Made by a program: the position numbers and the translations under genes
Assembly: GCF_042654985.1 (NCBI RefSeq)
Contig: NZ_JBHSMT010000004.1
Coordinates: 44,352 to 108,351 of the forward strand
DNA: 64,000 nt
Source: Paraherbaspirillum soli
GTDB taxonomy: Bacteria > Pseudomonadota > Gammaproteobacteria > Burkholderiales > Burkholderiaceae_D
Direction of reading: 5' to 3'
Shown: piece after piece, positions 16,995 through 26,865 of the stretch
How the letters are laid out: every line of letters starts with the position of its first letter
How positions within the stretch are numbered: the stretch's first letter is position 1
Notes under the pieces: generated by a model
Seen by the model: the letters and a program-made list of their open reading frames with translations, nothing else
Database searches by the model: none
Told to the model about the DNA's origin: nothing

Positions 16995-17762
16995 TTACTT
17001 CGGCGCCAGCCGGATCCCGCCATCGAGACGGATCACTTCCCCGTTCAGGTAGGCGTTTCCGACGATGGTTTTGACCAGCGCCGCGTATTCGGCCGGTTTG
17101 CCGAGGCGGGCCGGGAACGGCACCGCTGCGCCAAGCGCTTCCTGCACTTCCGCCGGCATGCCCAGCAGCATCGGCGTTTCCATGATGCCAGGCGCAATCG
17201 TCATCACGCGGATGCCGTGGCGCGCCAGTTCGCGTGCCGCCGGCAAGGTCAGCGCCACCACCCCGCCCTTGGACGACGCATAGGCAGCCTGACCGATCTG
17301 GCCGTCGTAGGCCGCGACCGAAGCGGTATTGATGATCACGCCGCGTTCGCCGTCGTCGTTCGGCTGGCCCTTGCTCATGGCGTCCGCCGCCAGCCGCAGC
17401 AAGTTGAAAGTACCGACCAGGTTGACCTGGATCACGCGAGCGAAATCGTCCAGGCCGTGCGGACCGTCGCGACCGACAATGCGCTTGGCCGGAGCGATGC
17501 CGGCGCAACTGACCAGCCCATGCAAGCCGCCGAATACCTTGAGCGCGGTGTCGACCGCTGCGGCGGCGCTGGCTTCGTTGCTGACATCGGTGACGACGAA
17601 GCGGGCATTGGCGCCCAGCTTGGCCGCCAGTGCCGCACCGGCTTCCTGGTTGATATCGGCAAGCACCACTTTGGCCCCCGCTTGCACCAGCATGTCGGCA
17701 GTGGCCGCACCGAGGCCGGAACCGGCGCCGGTGACCAGGAACACATTATTTTCGATTTTCAT
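16995..17762 (-). CDS. Short-chain dehydrogenase, 3-hydroxyacyl-CoA dehydrogenase type
   Basis: The protein has 255 residues. The Rossmann motif TGAGSGLG lies near 12, NTASVAAYDGQIGQAAYASSKGG holds the catalytic Ser, Tyr and Lys (YxxxK near 165), and APGIMETPML follows. The overall pattern is that of the HSD17B10-like 3-hydroxyacyl-CoA dehydrogenases (NAD). It would oxidise a 3-hydroxyacyl-CoA in fatty-acid or branched-chain catabolism. It lies downstream of an acyl-CoA ligase on the same strand, with a palindromic repeat between them. Substrate is not defined by sequence. Confidence 0.9.
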   Translation of the reverse strand: MKIENNVFLVTGAGSGLGAATADMLVQAGAKVVLADINQEAGAALAAKLGANARFVVTDVSNEASAAAAVDTALKVFGGLHGLVSCAGIAPAKRIVGRDGPHGLDDFARVIQVNLVGTFNLLRLAADAMSKGQPNDDGERGVIINTASVAAYDGQIGQAAYASSKGGVVALTLPAARELARHGIRVMTIAPGIMETPMLLGMPAEVQEALGAAVPFPARLGKPAEYAALVKTIVGNAYLNGEVIRLDGGIRLAPK

Positions 17763-17812
17763 GATTTTCTTTCTTCAAATAAAACAACTAACAACTATTG
17801 CGAACAAAGAAC

Positions 17813-17925
17813 GTAGGGCGGAAAAGCGCAGCGCCTTCCGCCGCCAAACGCAAAACTGGAAATCTGGCGTTTGAGCAATGTGTGCGGTGCGTCACGGCGG
17901 AAGGCGCTGCGCTTTTCCGCCCTAC
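17813..17925. repeat. GTAGGGCGG-type palindromic repeat, copy 1
   Basis: The element begins GTAGGGCGGAAAAGCGCAGC and ends with the inverse (GCTTTTCCGCCCTAC). Nested inverted arms enclose a variable centre. It lies between the SDR and ligase genes. Other copies are at 20989-21088, 25811-25906, 43012-43446 and 63506-63601. No coding capacity is seen. Confidence 0.85.
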
Positions 17926-17951
17926 GCTTGCCCCCTACGCCTTACGCAAAA

Positions 17952-19643
17952 CTACGCTTGAATTTTTGCCTTTGCAATCTCCTGATTGCGCAAGATAAAG
18001 CGCTGCAATTTTCCGCTCGGCGTTTTCGGCAATTCACTCATGAATTCAATTTCGCGCGGGTAGGAATGCGCCGCCAGGCGATGCTTCACGTATTGCTGCA
18101 ACTCGCCTGCCAGTTCCTCGCTCGGCCGGTAGCCGCTGCCCAATACGACAAAGGCCTTGACCAGCTCGGTGCGCTCGGGATCCGGCTTGCCGACCACCGC
18201 CGCCTCCACCACCGCAGGATGCTCGATCAGCGCGCTCTCGACGTCGAACGGGCCGATCCGGTAGCCGGCCGAAGTGATGATGTCGTCGCCACGTCCCAGG
18301 AAGCTGATGGTGCCGTCCGGATTTTTTTCGACGTTATCGCCGGTGACATAGTAGTCGCCAAGCTGCTGCGATCCGCCTTTTTGCCAGTAGCCCTGGAACC
18401 AGAACAGCGGCGAGCGCTGGCGCTGCACCGCCAGCACGCCCGGCTCGCCCACCGCCAGCTCGCGGCCGTCGTCGTCGATCACGGCCAGCGCGTAACCCGG
18501 CATGGCCAGACCGGCCGATCCGATGCGGATCTGGTGCTCCAGTCCATGATGATTGCAAAGCACCATGCCCAGTTCGGTCTGGCCGTAATGGTCATTGATC
18601 GGGCAGGCAAGATGTTCGCGGAACCAGCGGATGACTTCCGGATTGAGCGGCTCGCCGGCGCTGCTGACCGCCCGCAACTGGCCCTTGACCGGCTGCGCCA
18701 TCGCCTCCCCCGCCGCGATCAGCATCCGATACGCAGTCGGCGCGCCGGCCAGATTGGTAATCCGGTACTTCTGGATAATCCGGTAACTGCTTTCCACCGT
18801 GAACGGGCCGTCATACAAGGTGATCGGATGTCCCATCAGCAACGGTCCGGTAATGCAGTAATACAGACCGTAAGCCCAGCCGGGATCGGCGATATTCCAA
18901 AATGCGTCTTCCGGCCGCAAGTCGATCGCATAGCGCGTATACACGTAAAACGACAGCATCGCCTTGAGCGGCACCGCGACGCCCTTGGCCGGACCGGTGG
19001 TGCCGGAGGTGAACAGCATCATGAACGGATCGTCCGCTTGCCGCGGCACCGGGGCGAACTCCGGCGAGTGATTATCCAGCTCGGCCCAAAAACTGAAATC
19101 GCCGCGCGCTATCCCACGTCCGCGTTCGCCGCCTACCGTCATGACCGGCGGGCAGGCTGGCACTTCCTGCAGCTTATGGCGATTATCCGGATCAGTCACA
19201 ATCAGCTTTGCTTCGCTGGCGCCGACCCGGTACTCGATCGACTTCGAACCGAACGCCGTGAATAACGGCTGGTACACCGCCCCGGCGCGCCAAGTGCCGA
19301 GAATCGCGATCAGCAGTTCCGGCGTGCGCGGCAACAAGCCGGCCACCCGGTCGCCGGGCTGGATTCCTTGTGCTTTGAGGAAATTGGCAAAGCGTCCAGA
19401 CAGCTCCTTGAGTTGGGTAAACGTATAGCTTGCGCTGCGGCCATCCTTGCTTTCCCAGAACAGCGCAATGCGCCCTGGCAGCGCGTGCCGGTCGCAACAC
19501 TCGACGCAAGCGTTGACGCCGGTTTGCAGATTCCCGCTCAGTTCCGCCGCGATCTCGTCGGCGCTGAAATCTGCATAAAATTGCTCGTAATTCGGAATGG
19601 CGTTGGCGACGGCTGCGCCGCCGGTTGATAAACCAGATGACAT
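17952..19643 (-). CDS. Acyl-CoA synthetase (AMP-forming), medium-chain type
   Basis: The protein has 563 residues. Adenylation motifs are the P-loop-like FTSGTTGPAKGVA near 218, HYGQTELGMV near 350, and YYVTGDNVEKNPDGTISFLGRGDD near 435; the catalytic lysine lies in TPSGKLQRF near 545. Layout resembles acetyl-CoA/medium-chain acyl-CoA ligases. It activates a carboxylic acid to its CoA thioester, feeding the dehydrogenase encoded next. GGGAGAG precedes the ATG. A divergent AraC-type gene 320 nt away is a probable regulator. The acid used is unknown. Confidence 0.9.
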   Translation of the reverse strand: MSSGLSTGGAAVANAIPNYEQFYADFSADEIAAELSGNLQTGVNACVECCDRHALPGRIALFWESKDGRSASYTFTQLKELSGRFANFLKAQGIQPGDRVAGLLPRTPELLIAILGTWRAGAVYQPLFTAFGSKSIEYRVGASEAKLIVTDPDNRHKLQEVPACPPVMTVGGERGRGIARGDFSFWAELDNHSPEFAPVPRQADDPFMMLFTSGTTGPAKGVAVPLKAMLSFYVYTRYAIDLRPEDAFWNIADPGWAYGLYYCITGPLLMGHPITLYDGPFTVESSYRIIQKYRITNLAGAPTAYRMLIAAGEAMAQPVKGQLRAVSSAGEPLNPEVIRWFREHLACPINDHYGQTELGMVLCNHHGLEHQIRIGSAGLAMPGYALAVIDDDGRELAVGEPGVLAVQRQRSPLFWFQGYWQKGGSQQLGDYYVTGDNVEKNPDGTISFLGRGDDIITSAGYRIGPFDVESALIEHPAVVEAAVVGKPDPERTELVKAFVVLGSGYRPSEELAGELQQYVKHRLAAHSYPREIEFMSELPKTPSGKLQRFILRNQEIAKAKIQA

Positions 19644-19843
19644 GAATCTCTCCCTCTAACCTAAAATGGCAGGTTGCACCGGCATTGTTGTTTTGAGATA
19701 AGACATACGAGCGTTGCCATTTCGCTGGCGACAGGCGAGTCTAGGATATCCAGTAGCGGCAAGCCATGTTAAAACCGACCAACCTAGTTGATCGAAATTG
19801 CCATATTTGATGCTGAAATTACTATTGCCTTCAATAGTCTTGT

Positions 19844-19964
19844 GGTCGCCTTTAGAAACCGTAGCGAGCGGCCCAAGGTCGGGGCGAGAAGCGCAGCCGT
19901 ACTGAAGTACGGCGAGCATCACAGCCCCGAGATTGGGACGCGCAGTAGGTTTATAAAGGTGACC
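19844..19964. repeat. 119-bp-class palindromic repeat, copy 1, abutting the araC-type start codon
   Basis: The ends (19844-19860 and 19948-19964) are complementary at 15 of 17 positions, and an inner stem GCCGTAC/GTACGGC lies at the centre. The core matches 38378-38496 closely (GTCGGGGCGAGAAGC, GTACGGxGAGCATC, GAGATTGxG), but the terminal arms differ while staying self-complementary. The right arm contains the ribosome-binding site AAAGGTGACC and ends one base before the ATG at 19965. The rest of the 19644-19843 spacer shows no gene. Confidence 0.85.
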
Positions 19965-20981
19965 ATGGAAGATTGGGAGAAAGGTACGATCGCTATCAGC
20001 TTTGTCGACGAGGCACTGCACGGCATGCGCCAGCGCAATATGAATACCGAGACACTGCTGATCCAGGCCGGCATTTCACCCAGATTGCTGACCGCCCCGC
20101 ACGCCCGCATCGCAGCGGCCAATTATGGACGGCTCTGGTACTTGATCTCGCATGCGATGGACGATGAATTCTTTGGCATGGACTCGCATCCGATGAAGGT
20201 CGGCAGTTTCCATTTGCTGTGCCGTAGCGTGCTGCACAGCGCCACCTTGGGCAAGGCCTTGATGCGTGCGCTGGATTTTTTGCGGCTGGTGCTGGACGAT
20301 ATGCACGGCACGCTGTCCGCGCAGGACGGACTGGCGCGCATCGCGCTGCAGGAACGCAAGGGTCCGCAACGCATGTTCGCCTACGCCACCTTCCTGATGA
20401 TTGTGCATGGTATCGGCAGCTGGCTGATCGGGCGTCGCATTCCGCTGCTGGCGGCGGATTTCCGTTGCGACGAACCCTTGGCCAGCGCTGATTACAAAAT
20501 CCGTTTTTGCGAGCAGGCCCGCTTCAACCAGGACCAGACCGGGATTGCCTTTGATGCCAGCTATCTGGCGCTGCCGGTGATCCAGAACCAGCGCTCGCTG
20601 CCGGCTTTCCTGCGCGAAGCGCCCGGCAATCTATTGGTCAAATACAGCAGCCACGACAGCCTGGCGGCCATCATTCGCCGCCATTTGCGGCAGACGCCGT
20701 TGCACGAATGGTCCGACTTCGACACCCTGGCCAGACAGCACCACAGCGCCGCCTCGACCTTGCGCCGCAAGCTGCATCAGGAAGGCCAGTCGTATCAATC
20801 GATCAAGGACAATCTGCGGCGCGATCTGGCGATCAATTACCTGAGCGGCTCCGCCAAGAGCATCGAAGAGATCGCGGTCAGCCTTGGTTTCGCCGATCCC
20901 AGCGCTTTTCATCGCGCATTCAAGAAGTGGACTGGCAGTAGTCCTGGAGAATTACGTAAAAAAATCCCCGTAGCTGCTTGA
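19965..20981 (+). CDS. AraC-family transcriptional regulator with Arabinose_bd-type sensor domain
   Basis: Starting at MEDWEKGTIAISFVDEAL (19965) the protein has 338 residues. The open extension to 19788 consists of a palindromic repeat and is excluded. The N-terminal 200 residues resemble the sensor domain of OruR/ArgR-type regulators (LLIQAGISPRLL, then FHLLCRSVLHS). The C-terminal 100 residues hold two helix-turn-helix motifs, with SIEEIAVSLGFADPSAFHRAFKKWTG being the second. It is divergent to the acyl-CoA ligase and so probably controls the ligase/dehydrogenase pair. The ribosome-binding site lies in a hairpin arm, which could limit translation. Confidence 0.9.
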   Translation: MEDWEKGTIAISFVDEALHGMRQRNMNTETLLIQAGISPRLLTAPHARIAAANYGRLWYLISHAMDDEFFGMDSHPMKVGSFHLLCRSVLHSATLGKALMRALDFLRLVLDDMHGTLSAQDGLARIALQERKGPQRMFAYATFLMIVHGIGSWLIGRRIPLLAADFRCDEPLASADYKIRFCEQARFNQDQTGIAFDASYLALPVIQNQRSLPAFLREAPGNLLVKYSSHDSLAAIIRRHLRQTPLHEWSDFDTLARQHHSAASTLRRKLHQEGQSYQSIKDNLRRDLAINYLSGSAKSIEEIAVSLGFADPSAFHRAFKKWTGSSPGELRKKIPVAA

Positions 20982-20988
20982 ACAGCAA

Positions 20989-21088
20989 GTAGGGCGGAAA
21001 AGCGCGCAGCGTCTTCCGCCGCTCTGGATGCGTCAAACGCATGTGGCACATCCAAAACGGCGGATAACGCTACGCTCATCCGCCCTAC
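20989..21088. repeat. GTAGGGCGG-type palindromic repeat, copy 2
   Basis: It sits between the convergent araC-type and maeB genes and fills most of the gap. The outer arms are GTAGGGCGGAAAAGCG and CGCTCATCCGCCCTAC-like. In this position it can act as a bidirectional terminator. Confidence 0.85.
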
Positions 21089-21117
21089 CGCAGATTTTGA
21101 ACAGTCTCTTAGAACTG

Positions 21118-23430
21118 CTATTTAATATCCTGCTTGTTGGAGATGGCATTGGCCACCACCAACGCCGTCATGTTAACCACTCTCCTGACCGTGGCCGACG
21201 GGTTCAGGATATGCACCGGCGCGGCAGCGCCCAGCAGCACCGGGCCCACCGTCACGCCTTGACCGCCGGTCATCTTCAGCACATTGAACAAGATATTGGC
21301 GGCGTCCAGGTTCGGCGTCACCAGTACATTGGCGTCGCCGCTCAACGTCGATTTCGGCAAGAACTTGGCGCGCAGCTCGGCGCTCAATGCGGCATCGCCG
21401 TGCATCTCGCCATCGGCCTCGACTTCCGGCATCCGCTGCACAAACAAATCGCGTGCGGCCCGCATTTTTTTGGCGGATGGACGGGTGCTGGAGCCGAACA
21501 TCGAATGCGACAGGAAGGCAACTTTCGGCGGCACCCCGAAGCGCCGCACTTCTTCCACCGCCATGGCCGCGATGTCGGCCAATTGTTCGGCGCTTGGATC
21601 GTCGTTGACAAAGGTGTCGGCAATAAACAGCGTGTGCTTGTCCAGCACCAGCCCGTTCATCGTCGCAAAACCCTTGGCGCCGGCGCGCAGACCGATCACG
21701 TCGCTGACATGTTCCAGGTGGCTGTCGAAACGCCCGACCAGGCCGCACAACATGCCGTCGGCGTCGCCCAGCTTGACCAGCATCGCGGCGATGGTGGTGT
21801 TGGAACGGCGCAAGGTCGACTTCGCCATTTCCGGCGTCACGCCGTCGCGTGCCTTGATCTCGTGATACGCCTCCCAGTATTGGCGGAAGCGCACATCGTC
21901 CTCGGGATTGACCAGCTCAAAATCGCGCCCCGCCTGCAAGCGCAGTCCGGCGCGCTTGATGCGGGCTTCGATCACGGCCGGACGGCCGACCAGGATCGGC
22001 CTGACCAGTTTTTCCTCAAGCGCGATCTGCACCGCGCGCAACACCCGGTCATCCTCGCCTTCGGCGTACACGATGCGCTGCGGCGCACCGCGCGCTGCCA
22101 GGAACACCGGGCGCATGAACATCCCGGTGTGGCTGACAAAGCGCATCAATGACTGGCGATAAGCTTCCAGATCCTTGATCGGACGAGTCGCCACGCCCGA
22201 CTCTTCGGCCGCGCGCGCCACCGCAGGCGCGATGCGCAGAATCAGGCGTGAGTCGAACGGCTTCGGGATCAGGTACTCGGGGCCGAAATGCAGCTCTTGC
22301 CCGGCGTAGGCGGAAGCCACTTCTTCGCTGATCTCGGCCTTGGTCAAGTCGGCAATCTCGCGCACGCAGGCGATCTTCATCGCTTCGGTAATCCGGGTCG
22401 CGCCGCAGTCCAGCGCGCCGCGGAAAATATACGGGAAGCACAGCACGTTGTTGACCTGGTTCGGATAGTCCGAGCGACCGGTGGCGATGATGCAATCCGG
22501 CCGCGCCGCCAGCGCCAGCTCGGGCCGGATTTCCGGTTCCGGATTGGCCAGCGCCAGGATGATCGGCTGCGTGCCCATGGTCTTGACCATCTCCGGCGTC
22601 AATACGCCGGGCGCCGAGCAACCGAGAAACACGTCGGCCGCGACGATCACATCGGCCAGCGTACGGGCCTCGGTGTTTTGCTGGTAACGCTGCTTGGAGA
22701 TATCCAGTTTGTCTTCGCGCGCGGTATGGATCACGCCGCGCGAATCGCAGACGAAAATGTTTTCGCGCTTGACCCCAAGCTCGACCATCAAGTCCAGACA
22801 GGCGATCGCTGCAGCGCCGGCGCCGGACGCCACCAGCTTGACTTCGTCGATCGGCTTGTTGACCAGTTCCAGCCCGTTCAACAATGCGGCGGCAGAGATG
22901 ATCGCGGTGCCGTGCTGGTCGTCATGGAACACCGGGATGTTCATCCGTTCGCGCAGTTTTTGCTCGATGTAGAAGCACTCCGGCGCCTTGATATCTTCAA
23001 GATTGATGCCGCCCAAGGTCGGCTCCAGCGCCGCGATGATCTCGACCAGCTTGTCCGGATCGCGTTCCGCCAGTTCGATGTCGAAAACGTCGATCCCGGC
23101 AAAATTATGGAACAGGCAGCCCTTTCCTTCCATCACCGGCTTGCCGGCCAGCGGCCCGATATCGCCCAGGCCGAGCACCGCGGTGCCGTTGGTCACCACC
23201 CCCACCAAGTTGGCGCGCGAGGTGTACTCCACCGCCAGTTCCGGGTCTTCCTGGATCGCCAGACAGGCGTACGCCACACCCGGCGAATACGCCAGCGACA
23301 AGTCGCGCTGGTTCGACAACGGTTTGGTCGGCACCACGGCGATCTTGCCGCGAGTGGGGCTGCGATGATATTCGAGCGCAGCGTCGCGCAAAGCCTGTTC
23401 GGCCGCGGAAAGATTGGTGGGGGTGCTCAT
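21118..23430 (-). CDS. maeB: NADP-dependent malic enzyme with phosphotransacetylase-like domain
   Basis: The protein has 770 residues, the length of MaeB-type hybrid enzymes. The N-terminal malic enzyme part shows SLAYSPGVAYACLAI near 50, FHDDQHGTAIISAAALLNGL near 168 and the nucleotide-binding SGAGAAAIACLD near 205. From about residue 440 a phosphotransacetylase-like domain follows (RIVYAEGEDDRVLRA, then GVTVGPVLLGAAAPVHIL), usually regulatory. It decarboxylates malate to pyruvate. AGGAG precedes the ATG. It appears to be a single-gene unit. Confidence 0.97.
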   Translation of the reverse strand: MSTPTNLSAAEQALRDAALEYHRSPTRGKIAVVPTKPLSNQRDLSLAYSPGVAYACLAIQEDPELAVEYTSRANLVGVVTNGTAVLGLGDIGPLAGKPVMEGKGCLFHNFAGIDVFDIELAERDPDKLVEIIAALEPTLGGINLEDIKAPECFYIEQKLRERMNIPVFHDDQHGTAIISAAALLNGLELVNKPIDEVKLVASGAGAAAIACLDLMVELGVKRENIFVCDSRGVIHTAREDKLDISKQRYQQNTEARTLADVIVAADVFLGCSAPGVLTPEMVKTMGTQPIILALANPEPEIRPELALAARPDCIIATGRSDYPNQVNNVLCFPYIFRGALDCGATRITEAMKIACVREIADLTKAEISEEVASAYAGQELHFGPEYLIPKPFDSRLILRIAPAVARAAEESGVATRPIKDLEAYRQSLMRFVSHTGMFMRPVFLAARGAPQRIVYAEGEDDRVLRAVQIALEEKLVRPILVGRPAVIEARIKRAGLRLQAGRDFELVNPEDDVRFRQYWEAYHEIKARDGVTPEMAKSTLRRSNTTIAAMLVKLGDADGMLCGLVGRFDSHLEHVSDVIGLRAGAKGFATMNGLVLDKHTLFIADTFVNDDPSAEQLADIAAMAVEEVRRFGVPPKVAFLSHSMFGSSTRPSAKKMRAARDLFVQRMPEVEADGEMHGDAALSAELRAKFLPKSTLSGDANVLVTPNLDAANILFNVLKMTGGQGVTVGPVLLGAAAPVHILNPSATVRRVVNMTALVVANAISNKQDIK

Positions 23431-23674
23431 TATTGGTCTCCTGGAATACTAAAAATGGGGAATTGTCGGGCAGAGACATTAGCATAAAGTAATGCCGGTC
23501 AGTCAGGTTCAGGTCTTTGCAAAGGCTCAACCGCAAGCAGGAATGTGTTTTTATTCGACCTTTTTGCCGGTAAGCAAAAAACTGACAAGTTATCTAGAAT
23601 GGATCGGTTTTAGTGGTCGTGCAATGGTAGGCAAACAAACCGCAATACCGTCATTTACATTTTAGGAAATTACT

Positions 23675-24139
23675 ATGTCCCAGAACAAAAAACAGTTGGT
23701 TGTTGTACAAAAAATCGAGCTCTCTATCCCGGTCGAAAAAACCTGGGAAATATTAAAAGATTTCAATGGCATGTCTGCATGGCATCCGGTGGTTGTCAGC
23801 AGCAAATTGATCGAAGGCAGCAACAACCAGGAAGGCGCCGTGCGTTTAATGTCGCTGCAAGACGGCAGCAGCGTCACTGAAAAACTGCTGGCTTATTCCG
23901 ATCAATCGCGCAGCATCGCTTACGGCATGGTCGACGGTCAGCTCCCTGTCAGCGACTATGTGTCGGTGCTGACGGCGCATGCGGCAGGTCAAGGATCGAT
24001 CGTGATCTGGCAGGGCGCGTTCAAACGCAAAGATGACAACCCTGCGGCCGGCGCCGATGACGACGCCGCCAAGAAGATCATCAACGCCGTCTACGCTATC
24101 GGCCTCAATGGATTGAAACAAAGGCACGACATCCAATAG
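23675..24139 (+). CDS. SRPBCC-fold small protein
   Basis: The 154-residue protein has the START/Bet v1-like pattern: an initial strand ending IELSIPVEKTWEILKDFNGM, WHPVV, a central GAVRLMSLQDGSSVTEKLL, and a long C-terminal helix (AAKKIINAVYAIGLNGLKQRH). Such proteins hold a hydrophobic ligand (polyketide cyclase/dehydratase-like). It is preceded by TAGGA and is alone on the plus strand, convergent with sdaA. The ligand is unknown. Confidence 0.85.
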   Translation: MSQNKKQLVVVQKIELSIPVEKTWEILKDFNGMSAWHPVVVSSKLIEGSNNQEGAVRLMSLQDGSSVTEKLLAYSDQSRSIAYGMVDGQLPVSDYVSVLTAHAAGQGSIVIWQGAFKRKDDNPAAGADDDAAKKIINAVYAIGLNGLKQRHDIQ

Positions 24140-24152
24140 TTCAGGATAAAGG

Positions 24153-24179
24153 CGCCTCTTAAAACCGCATTTAGAGGCG
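24153..24179. terminator. Hairpin between convergent SRPBCC and sdaA genes
   Basis: A 7-bp stem (24153-24159 with 24173-24179) fills the 44-nt gap between two converging genes. There is no strong T-run on either side, so it is a probable but weak bidirectional terminator. Confidence 0.45.
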
Positions 24180-24183
24180 ACCT

Positions 24184-25575
<1,392 letters not shown>

Positions 25576-25638
25576 GGGGTGCCTTGCAGAAACAACATAA
25601 AACCGTTCATCATAATTCCTTGGTGGGCTGGAAGCCAC

Positions 25639-25659
25639 CCATGCTGCGTTGCAGCATGG
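25639..25659 (-). promoter_or_regulatory. Hairpin in the sdaA leader
   Basis: A perfect 9-bp stem with a 3-nt loop (25639-25647 and 25651-25659) lies about 65 nt upstream of the sdaA start. It has no T-run. It could be a leader structure or a small palindromic repeat; no riboswitch class was recognised. Confidence 0.3.
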
Positions 25660-25810
25660 GGACTATGCCAGTAGCCCTCTAATTTACAACGAAGTGCGCC
25701 GCCTGGATACCTGCTGGATACACTTGGAAACACTCTTTATCGGCCTTCCCTTTTGGGCTTTTTTATGAGCAAGTTTGCGTTGCGCATCCCGTTCGCCGGT
25801 CGATATTCCC

Positions 25811-25906
25811 GTAGGGCGGAAAAGCGCAGCGCCTTCCGCCGTTCTGGATGCGTCAAACACCTGTGGTACGTCCAACGGCGGATAACGCTGCGCTTATCCG
25901 CCCTAC
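25811..25906. repeat. GTAGGGCGG-type palindromic repeat, copy 3
   Basis: The element has the standard outer arms (GTAGGGCGGAAAAGCGCAGC and its inverse) and the GGATGCGTCAAACACCTGTGG centre. It overlaps the last few codons of the small coiled-coil gene by 4 nt, supplying its stop region. The remaining 25576-25810 spacer shows no gene. Confidence 0.85.
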
Positions 25907-26163
25907 GGCTTGCCGGCCTTCTCGCGCTCCAGCTCTTTACGCTGGATATCGAAAATCTGGTGACGCTCTTTGGCCTGGTCGATACCGATCTGCGCCAGGT
26001 CACGCACGACATCGTTGTTTTTGGATAGCTCGCGAATCGCCTTCAAGATGCGCTGCGAGTCGTTCGCGCTGTGCATGCCGAAGCGGGCTATATCGACGGC
26101 GATATTGAGGTACGCGATTGCGGGGGAAGCTGGGGATGGTGGTGACGAATTGTTGCCATGCAT
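25903..26163 (-). CDS. Small hypothetical protein, predicted helical/coiled-coil
   Basis: The 86-residue protein begins MHGNNSSPPSPASPAIAYL and continues with charged helical sequence (HSANDSQRILKAIRELSKN, then KERHQIFDIQRKELEREKAG) suited to coiled-coil formation. GAGGAG lies 8 nt before the ATG, which supports translation. I do not recognise the family. Neighbours give no hint: it lies between repeats upstream of sdaA. Its C-terminus runs into a palindromic repeat, so the natural end may have been changed. Confidence 0.6.
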   Translation of the reverse strand: MHGNNSSPPSPASPAIAYLNIAVDIARFGMHSANDSQRILKAIRELSKNNDVVRDLAQIGIDQAKERHQIFDIQRKELEREKAGKP

Positions 26164-26232
26164 GCTGATCTCCTCGTACGGTGGGGGTTAAACCGCCCTT
26201 CGTCGGACGACGAAGGTGGCGGGCACAAAGCA

Positions 26233-26393
26233 GGGGTCAGAGACCGGTGTGCAATACCATAAGCCGGCAGGGCCGAAGCCCTCCCTACCAAGGCCCGCCA
26301 TAGAGGACGCACGTTGATAGGGGCAGACGAAAAAAAACCGCCCGGGAGCGGCTGTCTGCCCGGTATTGCACATAACACTGGCTCTGACGCCAG
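26233..26393. repeat. Long palindromic element with GGGGTCAGAG ends
   Basis: Left arm 26233-26258 and right arm 26364-26393 are complementary apart from a 4-nt insertion. An inner hairpin has arms GGGCAGAC/GTCTGCCC at 26321-26328 and 26356-26363. It carries no ORF. The GGGGTCAGAG end is shared with the palindrome at 30300-30348. This resembles a MITE or other non-autonomous palindromic element. The rest of the 26164-26496 spacer shows nothing. Confidence 0.6.
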
Positions 26394-26496
26394 GCCGCTC
26401 TTTTTCGCGACGTAAGGACGATAGCGCAGATTTTATTGAAGTTCAAACACTATTTACGAGGCCGAGGGAGCCACAACGGCGATGCCAGTGCATTAG

Positions 26497-26865
26497 TCAG
26501 CGCGGCTCCGGGAACTCAACCATCTTGCCAATCAAGTCCTGCACCGGACTGGAAATACGTAGCTTGACGTTCCAGCGACCGGGCATCTCAAGCACCAGCC
26601 GGGCGCGGTAAACGCCCGGTTCGCCAGTCGCCACCGCCGTCACCGGCCGGATATTGTGCGCCATCGGCATCGACGGCATGTCGGCGCTGACGGTGAATTG
26701 GGCCGCTGTTACCGGTGCGCGGGTACCGGCTTGCGCCAGCTTGATCAGGCAGTCGTACGCTGCTCCGGCAGCCGCCGGACGACAGCCGATGTCGGCCTGC
26801 AAAGGCGCGGCAAGCGCGGACGCCGCGAGGGTATGGGCGAGGATGCCGGCGATGATGGTTTTCAT
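26497..26865 (-). CDS. FixH/YtkA-like secreted protein at the end of the Liv-type transporter operon
   Basis: ATG at 26865 overlaps the permease stop by 4 nt and gives 122 residues. A signal peptide (MKTIIAGILAHTLAASALA) precedes a beta-rich domain with DMPSMPMAHN, GVYRARLVLEMPGRWNVKL and a C-terminal PVQDLIGKMVEF, the YtkA/FixH pattern. Such domains are linked to metal (copper) handling or cytochrome assembly. Their presence as the last gene of a branched-chain-type ABC operon is unusual, and the role here is unclear. Confidence 0.75.
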   Translation of the reverse strand: MKTIIAGILAHTLAASALAAPLQADIGCRPAAAGAAYDCLIKLAQAGTRAPVTAAQFTVSADMPSMPMAHNIRPVTAVATGEPGVYRARLVLEMPGRWNVKLRISSPVQDLIGKMVEFPEPR

